Below the pieces are notes generated by a model. That model was not told where the DNA came from, ran no database searches, and saw nothing but the letters and a program-made list of their open reading frames with translations. A program made the position numbers and the translations under genes. Positions 49,144 to 62,114 of a DNA stretch of 64,000 nucleotides are shown here, piece by piece. Source of the stretch: Melastoma dodecandrum (lineage: Eukaryota > Streptophyta > Magnoliopsida > Myrtales > Melastomataceae); NCBI GenBank assembly GCA_029817715.1, contig JARUPY010000607.1, forward strand, positions 1,922,001 to 1,986,000, written 5' to 3'. The first letter of the stretch is position 1. Each line of letters opens with the position of its first letter.

Positions 49144-51126
49144 ATGTCTGCTCTCGTCAACTATGCCGGTACAGTGATGTTTTCTTCGCGGTTTTGGATT
49201 TTGGTTCTCGGGTGGTGAGTGAAATATGGTTTGAGTTTTAGTCTCATGGCGATTGTAGGTGATGGCGAGTTCTTCTCTAAAAGGGGTATGGAGTTGGGTA
49301 GATTCTCTCCCGTCAAGCGTTGTCGCATCTACCCGCCGAATGATCCGCACGAATATGCGTCAAGGCAGAAGAAGCAAGTGTCCGTCGAAGTGCTTCCCGA
49401 CGAATGCCTTCTCGAGATCTTCGGTCACCTTGGGAGTGGCTGCGAGAGGAGCGCCTGTGCTTGCGTATCGAAGCGCTGGCTTTTCCTCGTTAGTAGCATG
49501 AGCAGATCCGACTTCTACAAGTTCCCCGTGGTGGTAAAGGATGTCGAGATGGTACCATCTGAAGAAGACGAGCAATCAGAAGGTGATGGGTACCTGTCGA
49601 GGTGTCTCGAGGGGAAGAAAGCTACGGATATTAGGCTTGCTGCTATTGTGGCAGGAACAAGTCATCGCGGCGGTCTGGGGAAGCTTTCTATCCGAGGAAG
49701 TAATCCTGTCCGTGGGATCACGAACCTTGGTTTATCCTCGGTCGGCCGTGGCTGTCCCTCTCTTCGAAGTCTCTCCCTATGGAGCATCTCGTCCATTGGG
49801 GACGAAGGCTTGGTTGATATCGCCAGAGGATGCAAATATCTGGAGAAGATCGATCTATGTGACTGCCCTGATATTTCTGACAAGGGGCTACTTGCAATTG
49901 CGGAGAATTGCCCTATGTTGACTGCCTTGAACCTCGAATTGTGCCCGAGAATCGGCAACGAGGGTCTCGGCGCAATAGGAAGGCTGTGCACGCGCCTGCA
50001 GTCGATATCGATCAAGGAATGTCCTCTTATTGGGGATCGTGGGATTGCTAGTCTCATTTCATCGCCCTTGTCTGTGCTGAATAGGATCAAACTTCAAAAC
50101 TTGAACATAACGGACTTCTCTCTCGCCGTGATCGGGCACTATGGCAGGACAGTCTCTAATCTGTTTCTTGGTGGCCTGAAAACCACGACGGAAGAGGGGT
50201 TTTGGGTGATGGGCAACACAGAAGGTCTCAAACGAGTGTCTTCATTGACGGTAGTGTCCTGTCGAGGAATTGGAGATTTCAGCTTGGAAGCCATCGCGAG
50301 AGGTTGCATTAGCTTGAAGCAGATCTGTCTCCGAAAGTGCTGCTCGATATCTGACAAGGGGGTGGTGGCTCTCGCGAGAAATGCTACTTCTCTTGAAATT
50401 CTGCAGCTGGATGAACTTAGAGGAATTACCTTGGCGGGCATTGCCGGCATGATCTCGAGCTGCGGAAAGAAAATGAGATCTCTATCACTTGTAAATTGCA
50501 ACGGAGTAAAGGACTTCGCTGGAGGAGCGCCCATCCTACCGATTTCACGCCCGTCGCTGAGATCTCTTTCTGTAAGGAACTGCACCGGATTTGGCAATGC
50601 CGGATTGACCATGGTGGGGAGTTTGTGCCCTTCACTGCAGCATCTCGACTTGACCGGCCTTTGTGGTATTACGGATGCTGCCCTTCTTCCCCTACTTGAG
50701 AAATGTGAGGGGGGCCTCATCAAAGTCAACCTGAGCGGCTGCTTCAACGTAACCAATAAAGCAATCGCCACGCTGGTTAGGCAAAACGGCGGAACTCTGG
50801 AGCTGCTCAATCTTGATGGATGCAGGAAAGTCACCGATGAGAGCTTGGTAGCAATCTCGGACAGTTGTTTCGTGCTTAATGACCTGGATCTGTCGAAATG
50901 CGCGATCACCGACTCAGGGATCACGGCACTCTCCGAATCCATCCAACCGAACCTGCAAGTACTGTCCTTATCTGGTTGTTCCGAGGTCACCGACGAAAGC
51001 GCGTCTTCCTTGGGACTCTTAGCTCGGAATTTGCTTGGCATGAATCTCCAGCACTGCCACTCCATAAGCAACAGCACAGTCGAGTTCCTGGCAGAGATAT
51101 CCTGGAGATGCGACATAATCTCTTGA
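49144..51126 (+). CDS. EBF1: EIN3-binding F-box protein (EBF1/2)
   Basis: Exon 1 (49144-49168) codes MSALVNYA and splits a Gly codon; a 90-base intron follows and exon 2 (49259-51126) completes 630 residues (Arabidopsis EBF1: 628). The F-box is at about 52-95 (EVLPDECLLEIFGHL then SACACVSKRWLFLVSSMSR). About 18 leucine-rich repeats of the Cys-containing type fill residues 140-625, for example CPDISDKGLLAIAENCPMLT and CRKVTDESLVAISDSCFVLN, ending EISWRCDIIS. The protein is the substrate receptor of an SCF ligase that destroys EIN3/EIL1 in the nucleus and so restrains ethylene responses. The tiny first exon plus short intron is the family's hallmark. EBF1 and EBF2 cannot be told apart without a tree. 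Confidence 0.95.
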
Positions 51127-51640
51127 GTAGGAAATGAGGGTGAAAGCGCTCGACTCAGGATCGGTGGCAGTGTATCCGGCTTGGTTTTTTTCTCAGCTCC
51201 TTTGCCTTGGCCTGATAAACCACTCAATGGCTTGCTTGTTTTCTGCGGGAACTTTTGGAGAACTACTTCACTCCACCTCTTTTTGCGAGCGTGTTGGCCG
51301 CTCGTTCCTTACTTTTGTCTTCTATGGCCGGAAGACCCCCTTCCGTCGGCCTCTCAAGTTCCCTAAACATCCATCCCATCTGTCCGTCAAGCTGCTGTTT
51401 TGAAGATCTCCGCCTCAGCGTCGTCGGGCCACACTCTTGTGTTGCTGGATTTGCTGCTCCCTGCCCCTGCTTGTAGTAATATATCATGATGATGTTGGCA
51501 ATGTCTTTGAGCTCTTGAGTCGAGTTTCTTTGTATTTTCTTCAGCTTTTTGAAAATCTTTTTGTCTCATGTTCTACTGAGAGTTGTTTTCTTTCGTCCGA
51601 GGTTCTTGTTATGAAGAGTTCCAGAGGATTGGGTTAAATA
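51127..51640 (+). promoter_or_regulatory. EBF 3' UTR with U-rich elements
   Basis: After the stop the transcript side carries repeated U-rich words: TTTTTTTC near 51184, CTTTTTGCG near 51279, TTTTGAAGATC near 51398, GCTTTTTGAAAATCTTTTTG near 51545 and TTTTCTTTCG near 51587. In Arabidopsis, poly-U elements in the EBF1/2 3' UTR let EIN2 repress translation on ethylene signalling; these may be the counterparts. Trailer end is not visible. Confidence 0.5.
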
Positions 51641-51659
51641 ACAAATCAATCACAAGATT

Positions 51660-53060
51660 GTGGTCGTGAGTTATGATGAGTCAGATTGCTTCATCATAAA
51701 TTTTGGTATTCTTATAAGTTTGCCAACAGCTAGTCGGGATATCTCTTTTAACACCGTGTTAGAAATACATATTTACTTAAAAATTCGAATTATGCTGATT
51801 TACGATCGAGACATTATTCATTTAAATATTATTTTTACATTTTATAAAATATTTTCTCGACGAATGTTATTTCGTAACCTAGTTTTAGGAGAGTTTTGTT
51901 CTCAAATACCGTAGTCCGGAAAATATTTTTCGATTTACGATCGAAACTTTCAAAATCCATAATTTACTATCCCGAACTCGAACGTTTAATTTCGATATAC
52001 AAAGAAGTTGAACTCTAAGATTTTGAGTTCGGGCCATATAAGGCGAACTCGAACTCTACGAGTTCCACTGTCTAACGCTTCAATATTTTTCTTCCTTTCC
52101 TGACAAAAAAATCGAACTCTTAGAACTGGAGCAGCGGGGGCAGAGGGAGACAAGGAGCGGGGAAGACAGAAATGGGGCAGTCAATTTTTTTTTTAATATA
52201 ATGGAAGTCGAACTCTATCCCTCTTACAAGACAAAGACTCAACACCTAAAATTTTTTTTGATGTGTTGGAGTTTTCATGGGCACTAAAGAAGTCGAACTT
52301 ATGAAGGCATAATCAAAGAGGTTGACTCCGTTTTAGTTATCCGAACTTGAACTCTTAGAGTTTAATGTTTTTTAAATTGAAATCGAATTCATCCGGAAAT
52401 ATTTTCTGGATATCTTAGAACAAAGCACAGCTCTAGGGACGTACTCCTCCCTTTTGGATTTGGCGAGGTCAGTCATGGATGCATGCTGCCGTGTTGTGAA
52501 GCTCCTCTCTCTCTACTCAGCAAAGGGATTCTGTGGAAAGCATGATGGGCCTCACGCAAACCTTTCCGCACTAGTTGGAAGAGACGTTGTATGACCTTCC
52601 CGAGGAAGCGGGTCGTACGTGTCTTGAAAGCAAGGATAATCATCGCCGGCACGTTATAAATTCCCCCGGAGGATTTCCCGCTGCTTAAAGCGAGGAACAG
52701 CGTAAGCCGCCACCTGCACCTGAAAAACGTCGAGAAATATGTTTCTTTTGATTATTACAAAACACAATGTCTTTCGGCTTTCGATGTTCGTTGTATACTT
52801 TAATTTAGTATGCTGATTTTTTAACTCTTCACTGGATTTCTACCATCTCAAGTTCTACCAGGAGTTCTTTCTTTGTACAAGCTTCTCCATAGGATTTCCA
52901 GGAGGCTACAGCAATCACTTAGCCACAAGATATGCACCTACGAGGCCTCTCGCGAGGTGGTCGTCCTTGCCCGCCCTCATATGCACAATACAAATCACAA
53001 TAGGCTACTTTGACACCTGAAACTTGGGCGTGCTCATTAGGACTTGACATCATCTTTGGA
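51660..53060. other. Intergenic region with GAACTC repeats
   Basis: Between 51,950 and 52,400 the word TCGAACTC or its reverse recurs at irregular spacing. From about 52,480 the sequence looks like the 3' trailer of the SOS2 gene. No separate gene. Confidence 0.4.
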
Positions 53061-56000
53061 TCAGCAAGACATTGTTCTCATAAACCCAGGATTCACGACC
53101 TCCACTGGCTTCCAGATTATACTCTCCAGCTTTGAACAGAGGTTCTTGTAAAACTGCAAAGCAGGAACAGAATGATGGAAGGAGACAATTCAACAATGAA
53201 TTCAGCATAGCGAGAAAGGTCCCCACTTTGAAATGTCAGAACCATTTAAAAATTCCAAGTCTTGATGTAGAATTATTTTTTCATATTGTCTTGAAAATGA
53301 CGATATCAATAGTCCGTCAGACCTTATGGTATTCAAGAGTTTCCCCAACTGCCTTGCGGACATCTATCATGAAGAGGGATGGGGCGACTTCATAGACCTA
53401 GGCATTGGTACTCATGTCAAGTAATCCATGTACCTCCTGATTGCATTAATGATGACAAAATGAAGGAGAATTAACAATGGCGCAACTTACCTCGAGGACA
53501 ACCGCAAATTTCGAAGCCTTATTCGAGGATAATCCTTCAATTCTTGTCTGTAGACAGCATACACAAAATATAGGTAATTATGCAATTATTTCTTCACAAT
53601 TAATCAAATGCGTTTTCAGCATATTATATATATATATATATATATATATACCTAAAATCCGCTCATCTGCATTTGAAAGTCAGAAAATATAGGCCGCCAA
53701 TTAGAATGCATTGAATTGAATGTCGAAAAGAATTGAATTTTACCTTGAAATTACTAGTATTGACCTTGAGACCCATGGACTCTGCAATTGCCTCAATAGA
53801 AGATATTATCGTTCTGGCAGGCTTTCTCGAGACAAAACGTGTCTGTCTTTTCACATAGTCCTGAAGGCATAATCAGAAAACAACGAGAATAATACTTTAT
53901 TTCCATTGACTTTAGCAGTTCACGGAACCTTACATTCAAACTCAAGACTCCCATGGAGCAAGGAAGGGGTGAAACAAATGCAACCGCCAGGTCACCAAGT
54001 TTGACATTTTTCACTTCTCATGACTTAAAGGAAAGTTGCAGCGTGCACACCACAAAGTCAACAATCAGGTAATAAACATGGGTGCTGTTCAGTAATTTAT
54101 CAAGAGTCGTGAAGCAATAGGATTTCATTCCCGTGCAGAGTGATGCAATTTCTAGCAAATTAGCAGATATATGTTTACCATCTCACTGAGGCAAATCAAC
54201 AGGAAAAAACTAAAAAGAGCCATTCAAGCATCTTTACCTGCTGTCTGTCGAACAATGGTGACAGATTTAGTCCTTGAGATAATGTAATCATCTCAAATGC
54301 ATTCATTAGCAGTGGCCCCCCTTCTCTAGGTTCGGACCGTTCAGCAACGTATTCTTCCTGTAAATTTGCATTCCAAAGCAATCAAAACAATTCTAGGTGA
54401 TTTGTTGCGAGAAGAACTGTGTAGTAATTACATTATTGAAAAACTGAAACAAAATGCTTGCGAGCCCCTTTCATTGAGCGTTAAATAACCTCAATGTCAT
54501 CGAACACCGCTTGGACATCGTCCAAATTTACTTCTTCAATTTCATGGAGCTGCTGCACTGGAACATAGTTACTCTGAAACCATGGATGTCTTCGAATTTC
54601 GTCAATCCTAATTCTCTAGATCAACGAATACACAACAGGTAGAGCCCCAAAAGGTAATGATCTAGATTAGTCACTTTTGTAAGGAAACACCAGCATTTGC
54701 AAAACATTAGCTTATAATTAAGTGAAGTACTTCTCGCAAAACTTATTTCCATATACAATTGAATGTGTGAAGAAAAAGATACTAACGGTCTTGGGATTTG
54801 GATCAAGTATCTTTTGAATTAATGAAGTTGCTCCTGGAGAAAACCAGAACGGGCATGAAAATTCCGCATCATTTATCTGCAAGCACAAGCAAGAGATTAG
54901 GAGCATTGGAAGGAGCCTGAGGCTGGAAGTGCATTTAATGGGTTAACCACATCATGAGATTGCCTCAGCGAGACTTCAACAGCATAATGATAATTGCAGC
55001 TTTGCCTGTCATATTGAGTCAAAGAAACTGCACTTGCCAGATAAATAGCACCAAAATTTCATGGAAGTATCGGTTGCATAAAGATAAAGTCAAAGATAGA
55101 ACCTTTTACCACTATTACTAATTGTCAACTCATCATATTAAAAGCCATCTAAGATATTTATAATGTTTGGCTTTCTGCACACTCGGAGAAAGCTGCACGA
55201 CAGACTCTCAAATTCCCCATGAAAATACACCTCGGAAGATCAAATTAAGAATGCGAGAGAGATCATGAAACTAACCTTCTTGTACAGGGTTGGGAGGTCT
55301 GTCTCATCAAAGGGCAAATATCCCGACATTAAAACAAAAAGGATGATGCCACAAGACCAAACATCAGCTGCTGCACCATTGTAGCCTTGTTTGGCAAGCA
55401 CCTGAAAGAGGACCGTTTTTGGTTAAAAAAAAAAAAAGAGACTTACTGTGGGAAAAAATTCTCAGGGTGATTAATCATAAACTCCACAATTCTTAGACAA
55501 GCCAGAAAGAATAGAAAATGCATGAAGGATAAATTTTACATGAGAAATCCATCCATTAAGTGTACCTCTGGTGCTATGTAATTCGGCGTCCCACATGTGG
55601 TGTGAAGAAGACCATCACTCTGAATGCATGAAGAATAAAATGAGCATAGTATATCTCCTATGAGCTAAAAAAGTTGAAATAAACGTGCTAATCCTTACTT
55701 GTTGATGTAATGCACTCAACCCAAAGTCAGAAACCTTCAGCCTTCCATGACTATCAAGAAGAAGATTTTCGGGCTGATGCATGCCAGCATGATATGGATA
55801 AGTATTTGTCCAACTTAGATTACCCTCAGAAAACAGAAAAGGCACCAGATTCTGAAAGCTAAGCACCTTCAAGTCCCTGTGGTATACACCCTTACTGTGA
55901 CAATGAGCTATTGCATCAATTAATTGTTGGAAGAAGGTCCGGCATTCCTCTTCAGAAAGTCTTCCCTGGTGAACCTGCAGAAGGAATGGACTAACTTAAA

Positions 56001-56619
56001 AGATTCTCCAAGTTATAGTTCTCTTTTGTAGATGGCATACAAGAAAGTTAACCGGATTAAAATGTAACAGATGCAAATACACTGTTCAAGCCTTACAATC
56101 TTATCAAATAACGCTCCTCCGGCAACAAACTCGAGAACAATGTAAATCTTTGTCTTGCTGGCCAAGACCTAGATTTATATGCAACAAGGAAAAAGGCAGA
56201 ATCGTTAGAATCCTTCGCTCCCAGAGAAGTAACAATTCTTGCATTCATCCATGACGCAAAGACAGAAAAGGCAAACATCAGCTGACATACTTCATGTAAT
56301 GCAACTATGTTCGGATGTCTGACAATCTTCATGATCGAGATCTCTCGTTTGATCTAATAACCAGAAAAGAAAACACAACCCATCATTTCACCTCCAATAT
56401 TCAACCATCATCGAGACAAGTGAAAATTCCCCTTGAATCTTCCGACCATGAAAGTACCTGATCAACCATTTTGTGCCTAAGAATGGTGCTCTTTGCCAGA
56501 ATCTTGATAGCCACGCCCTCTCCATTCTCAGAGTTACGTGCAAACTTAACCTTGGCGAATGTCCCTTCGCCAACCGTCCTGCCAAGCTGGTACTTCCCCA
56601 CTTGCCTCGTCTTCCCCAT
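53061..56619 (-). CDS. SOS2: CBL-interacting protein kinase 24 (SOS2)
   Basis: Fourteen exons in coding order: 56619-56458, 56353-56291, 56168-56097, 55974-55867, 55773-55699, 55619-55566, 55401-55276, 54876-54787, 54615-54490, 54357-54238, 53860-53744, 53547-53491, 53397-53323 and 53153-53061; 445 residues (Arabidopsis SOS2: 446), all introns in phase 0. The kinase domain starts [20 protein letters not shown], has VAIKI, the catalytic VYHRDLKPENLLLD, DFG in [10 protein letters not shown] and the activation segment [12 protein letters not shown]. The NAF motif ([20 protein letters not shown], about 310) binds the calcium sensor CBL4/SOS3; the PPI-type segment [14 protein letters not shown] follows. 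SOS2 phosphorylates the plasma-membrane Na+/H+ antiporter SOS1 under salt stress. The C-terminal tail ([13 protein letters not shown]) differs from Arabidopsis. CIPK24 assignment rests on these remembered sequences. Confidence 0.93.
53622..53650. repeat. (AT)n microsatellite in SOS2 intron 11
   Basis: About 27 bases of alternating A and T lie in the intron between exons 11 and 12 of the SOS2 gene, well away from both splice sites. Confidence 0.9.
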
Positions 56620-58367
56620 CTCAACCCAACAGCCTCGAATTCACAGCATCTTCCTCTCCAACTCCCCTTTCTTCTTCCCTTGCAATTTTACTGGATAAAA
56701 TCACTCAACGATCGAAAACCCAGAAAATAAAAATCACTAAAAAACACTCCGCCCAGCTTCAAATGTAGCCGATCAAGCACAGATAGCCCAAACGCAAGGA
56801 AAACGAAAAAGAAATCAAGCATAATTCTCCCAAATTCCCCTAAATCCATCACAACTACCCCAACATCCAACCCACCGAACCTAAGAAAAAAACCCAAAAG
56901 AAAGAAAAAGAAAAGCACAAGGCTACGAATCTCAAGGGATCACGCATCAGTAGTTAGTTTAAAAACAGAACCTTACCGCAACCAAAAAAGAAAAGATCAG
57001 GAGGAAGGTGAGAACTTTGGGGACCCCGGAATATCGACAAGGATATCGCGATTACCCTTCTCAGGAAATTGGAGATGGAGATGGAAATCGTACCGGAGGA
57101 GGGTTTTAACCAGGACAATGCCTCCAGGGGCGTACGGCCATGAAAGCTGGACGCATTTTAACTCGACGGTCGATTTCATAAAATACGTTTTCCGTTTTCA
57201 AAACGTGCCCCTCAATTTATAAAGATAGTACGGTTTTAAAACGCGCTATTCGTACATGAAAGAAAGGGAAAACCCGCGTTTATGCGGCATGGGAACTCAA
57301 CTTGAGGGCGCGGTTTCAAAAAGCACACACATGCAGAGGTGAGTTTTGAAAAACCATCCCTCATTTGAACATACTAGGGACGAATTTTGAAAACTCGCCC
57401 CCCTCTTAGACATTACTAAACACTTATGAATTATATTAGAAACCCTATTTCAACAACACAATAACTAAACTATCGAACTTCGAAACAATCCATATTATAA
57501 AAATAGAACAATAATATCATATATAAAACCTTAAAATATCATAAGCAAAGTCCATAAACGTTTACAAACATCAATAAAGTCTCCTACGCCTCATCGATTT
57601 CGTTACTTGAGTGACGGGTGTTGAAAAACCGCCTCTTGTGGGGTTATAAAAGAGGCAGGTTTTCCGACGCCGAAACCTTCCGTCTCCACTTCGCGAATTC
57701 GTCCAGTTGAAGGAACGGGTTTTCAGTGTATGCCAGAAAGGGGTCCCCAACACTTGACGAATTGAGGCGCGTTTTGAAAATCCGCCCCTTCAATCATATT
57801 TTACGAAACTGGGATTGTATTTCACAAATTTTTTTTAAAACTAACCGTATTTCTTTATAAAAATCTGAATTTCATGGTCCGAGATTTTCTTTTGCTATCA
57901 TAATAATTCAAATAAGAATAGTGGCGCTGGAAGATTAGCTGGAATTGACATGGAAACTTATTTGCATCGACGGAAGATGTTTATCTAACAATCAAAGTCT
58001 ACTTCCTAATTTTCTTTTTTTCAGAAATTATCAGGAATTCCTGAATTATTTTATCCTGTATTTGTTTTGTCTTTACTTTACTGTTTAGACCGTCGAATAT
58101 TTTCACTCTTTGGCCAATTGCTTTTACATTTAGTTTGATTCCTGCCGACCCTGAAATTAAGAAATAAAAATTTAATTTGAGATCTTACAGAATGTAAGTT
58201 TTCGGTTAATTTTTTAGGTCATTATTGTCCGCCGTTCGCTGTAAGAAGAGGGAAAAGCAAGACGCGCCTTTCTACCGCCACTGCTCCAAACTGCCGTCTT
58301 CTCCTTCTTCTTCCTCCGCCTTCGCTCAAGAAAGCTTGTTCCTTTCTTCCTTCGTTTCCGTTTTAAG
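56620..58367. other. Divergent upstream region, SOS2 and NUP1-like genes
   Basis: Holds the SOS2 5' leader (likely with its own intron near 56,970), then a repeat-rich stretch (57182-57790) and the promoter of the NUP1-like gene. No separate coding region. Confidence 0.45.
57182..57790. repeat. Dispersed repeat of GCGCGTTTTGAAAAnCCGCCCC type
   Basis: A core of about 22 bases recurs in variant form near 57195 (inverted), 57230, 57305, 57340, 57395, 57612 and 57765. Each copy has a GTTTT-GAAAA or TTTCAAAA centre flanked by GC-rich ends. Spacing is irregular, so it is not a simple tandem array. Confidence 0.55.
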
Positions 58368-61300
58368 ATGGAGAGAAGCCTCGACGCGGTGCCTCCGTTG
58401 GAAAATGCTGACCTTTACCGAGGAACCGGCGGCAAGATGAAGAAACCCATTGGCAGGAACTCGAGGGCGGCCGCCACTCCCTACTCGAGGCCGAAGCCCG
58501 CGAGGGCCCACGGCGATAGTGGAGTAGAAGGGGGTAGAGAGGGCGGGGGGTCGCGGTGGTGGCTATCGAGGCTAGTTGATCCCGCAGTGCGGCTGATCTC
58601 TGGCGGTGCCACCAGGATTTTGCCTTCTCTTTTCGCTTGTCCGACTGGCGACGTCGAGGACGGTTCAGGTGATTAGAAAATGGGGTTTTACGAATTGGGT
58701 TTTGGTCTTTTGTGTGTGATTTCTCGTGGGTTGTGTTTCGATTGCTCGATAACGTGGAGTTCGTGTTTGGAATTAGGGTTTCTGATTGGTACTTACTGTA
58801 AAGATTTGATTTTTGTGGCACTGAGCGTGGGAAGTTTGTCTTTGTTCTTGATATGGATAATATGACATTGCTTCTACTGGCTGGAATGGGGACTCGGAGT
58901 AATCTTGCTATTTGAGATGTTCACAACTGACTGTGTGCCCCAGATTGTGTTCCAGTGGAAATCGCGGAGGATATTGAGGCTGTCGGAGATGGAGGTGCAT
59001 CCCATGTAAGATTACAAACTCCAAACTATCACAATACATTTTTTTGGCACTTGAAAATGGAATGTGATGCAAAAGCACATGTTTCCAAGATGCTTCTGTA
59101 TAGATTCTGAATGTTTGCTAGGGATTTAGTTTTAATGAGGCCATGCAGTTACAATACTGACGTCGCAAGTCAGGCATTGGTTTTTTAAGTTTAATTAGAT
59201 ATCTATCAGACAAATAGTAGTCATTCATCAACATTTAATATAGTTTCATCCATCGTAGATAAGTGCCTTGCCAGATGCAGAAGATGATAGCTCTTTGCAT
59301 AAGGTGATAAGTCCTAAGCACAAAGATGATAAAACTAAACATGAAGAAAATCGCATGGGTGATGAGGATGAGCTTCATCAGATCGAGCAGATGATTAAAG
59401 GAAAAATGTTCTCAAGGTACCGGAATTTATGGTTGCTGTGTTCTGAAATTAGTTTCCATTGGCCTGTGAATTACATTATGAGGTGTTATATGATTGTGTT
59501 GTTGGTCTTGGAAGTAAGATGCTAGATTAATGTGAAGTCTGTCATCCTGAGATGGAATTTGTTACTGTTTCTTTGGGAAAAAAAGTTAAGTTAATGAGGT
59601 GTAGTGCAGGTGGGTTCCAGGTTATTAACAAATGTTAGCTGTCCAGTAAACTTTTCATGGAGCTTATTGACAGCCGACTCTGAAGTTCTTCACATCTTAT
59701 TGGCCATTTTGAATGTTGAATGGGAATCATCGACACACATTGTGACACGATATACTCATATTTGCAGGGATGAAATTAGTCGTCTGACAGAAATATTGCA
59801 GTCAAGGACAACTCATCTCCCTGTAATGGAAGAAGGGCAGGTAAAACCAACTATTGGTGGAGGTGCTGGGGATCATTTAGTAGCTCAAAAAGTATCCCCG
59901 GAAGCAAGTAAGAAGTTCCAAATACGGAGCGAAGCTCCATGGGAGGCTGCAACTCCTCTTCTAGAATCCAATGTTAGTCTGGTGAATCTCATTTCCTTCA
60001 TTAAACATTTCTGTTAGACTGGTGTTGTTCTAACACTCTAAAAACAAGTGATTTAACTTGACAAGTGTTGCTTGGTGATGCTTGCAGGTGCAAGATGAAA
60101 TTTGTGCTTCACCTATTGATATTGCTAAGGCTTACATGGGAAGTCGTGTGTCAGGTGTGGGCTCCAGAAACGATGTGGGAAAAAGCGATACAACTTTTGG
60201 TCCCGGGGATGGATACTTATCACGAACCTTACATCACCCATCAACTTTACGAAAACCAGCCTTGGGCTGGCCTGGTGCAACTGTGGCTGATCAATATATG
60301 ACCCCACAGAACCAACGCCGTGGGTTCGGCATTCAAAGTTCATCCAGATCGCCCTATGCTAGATCACTTCGATCAGTGCCTAAACCTAGGGTGCGATTTT
60401 CTGGAATCTTCTCCTTTTCATCCCATCATCTCAGAGGCCTTTATGCGTGCTTGTTTTATGAGATCTCATTAATTGTAGGTGTCATCCAGAAGCTTATTGG
60501 ACAATGGCTATGAGTCTGTTGGACCCATTCGTCGCAGCAAGCACGAGTATGGTACTGGAAGTCCGCGGAAAAACTTCAATGTTCCTGCTTCGGTCGAGCC
60601 TTCTTCTGGGGGGAAATTCGGTCTTGGTAGAGCGAGTACACCTGTCTTTAATAGCATGGAGGCTGGAGAGACCAGTGGCACTTCTAAACTAAAATCATCG
60701 GATGGGAAATCTTTAGGCTCTGAGGTAGGTGTGCCAACCGTTCCCTCCCATTCCAGTCAGGTGGCTAGGAAGATATTGGAACATCTCGATCGAACCTTCC
60801 CAACTCCCAAAGACAAAACAGCTGAGCTAAAGCTAGCTTTTGCATGGAGAAAGCCAGAATCTCCCATCAGCACCCAAGGAACGGCTACGGTGACTGAAAA
60901 TGGTAAACTCTTACTCTCCTTTACTAATGAAGAATATCCCATCGCACCAGCTATGCATAACCGTTAAGTTGGCGGGAAGTAATCTGATCAGAAAATTCTT
61001 CTGTTTGGAAGAAAATCTAGGAAGTTCAGTCTTTGAAGTTCCTCCCCAAAAGAGCATTGCAAATGTCATTCAGGAACAGACTTCGGTATCCAAGGAGGCG
61101 ACTCATAATGTTGTTCCTGGCCATGGTGCTAAACTCAATACTCTTGCAAAGACCGATGCTAGCCAAACAAGAAGCACTGAGGTATTTTGACGATTCATTT
61201 TTTCTTGTCACCTGAATCGAGCGTCACTTGCCATCACGATTTGAGGAAATTTCAGTTTACATTGCGCATGACAAATCAGATCGGCCAGAATTAAAATAAT

Positions 61301-62114
61301 CACAAGAAAAGAATCTGATGGAAGAAACTGTTGCACTGATATTGTGCAGTGGTACTTGGGGTGTTGTCTTCAGCCTCTCTGTCGTTAGAATTGGCAATGA
61401 AGGGGTGATTTGAACCTCCCGTCTTTTAGTTGGGTATCCAAAACATGCGTTTGTTGACAGGACCCCAGCTTAAGGTTTTGAGAGCACCGATCAGAGCACC
61501 AGGGGTAACTGTTTTTAAGTGCAGGATCTGGACTTTGCTGATCAGGAAAGACTAGTCTGTGATACCACTTTCTTCACCAGTCGAAACATTTAATCTGTCA
61601 CTGAATTTGATTGCAACTGCGTATGTTATATAATGTGAATCAAAGCCCAAGTGCTGAATTGTCTCATCTGCAGGGTACATCTATCAGAGCACCAAGTGCT
61701 GTCGACACCTTAGTCAAGGACGCCACCCCCAAGCAGCCAGCCGCTTCATCTAACAAAGCAGCTCTGCAGTCAATCTCCGTGCAGAAATCTAAGTTTGTAT
61801 TCTCTTCAGACAACGGCACTGGCTTCACCTTCCCCGTTCCCGCCTCCCAGGCGGCATTTCCCGAGCCTCCGACACCATCAATCCTACCTGCTTCCGGCAA
61901 CAGTCTACCTCCGCCCCTGGGCCTTGTTGCATCAGCCATTCCTTCGTACACTTTTGGCACAAAGAGAACTTCTCCGCCGCTCGTCTTCTCCTTCCCTTCC
62001 ACGAGCAGCTCCTCGATAAACGTCACTTCTTCGGATCTGAACTTTACTTTCGGATCCCCCCATAAGAAGAGGATATCATTCAGCTCTGTTGGAAAAGATG
62101 CAGTCTGCTGCTAA
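58368..62114 (+). CDS. NUP1-like FG-repeat nucleoporin
   Basis: Exons 58368-58668, 58944-59005, 59259-59416, 59768-59972, 60088-60390, 60479-60889, 60951-61181 and 61674-62114 give 703 residues. The N-terminus has the NUP1/NUP136 block: TGGKMKKPIGR, ATPYSRPKPAR and WWLSRLVDPAVRLISGGATR, an amphipathic segment thought to tie the protein to the nuclear envelope. The central part has CASPIDIAKAYMGSR and SSRSPYARSLRS, also family marks. The C-terminal exon carries spaced Phe-rich repeats (FVFSS, FTFP, YTFGTK, FSFP, FTFGS) and ends KKRISFSSVGKDAVCC. The product would sit at the nuclear basket. It is much shorter than Arabidopsis NUP1 and resembles the shorter NUP1-like paralogue. The junction at 60889/60951 needs a 61-base intron and is the weakest point. 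Confidence 0.82.

Noticed and set aside
50139..51227. 362-codon minus-strand frame
   Set aside because: Antisense shadow of the EBF leucine-rich repeats; no domain and no splice logic.
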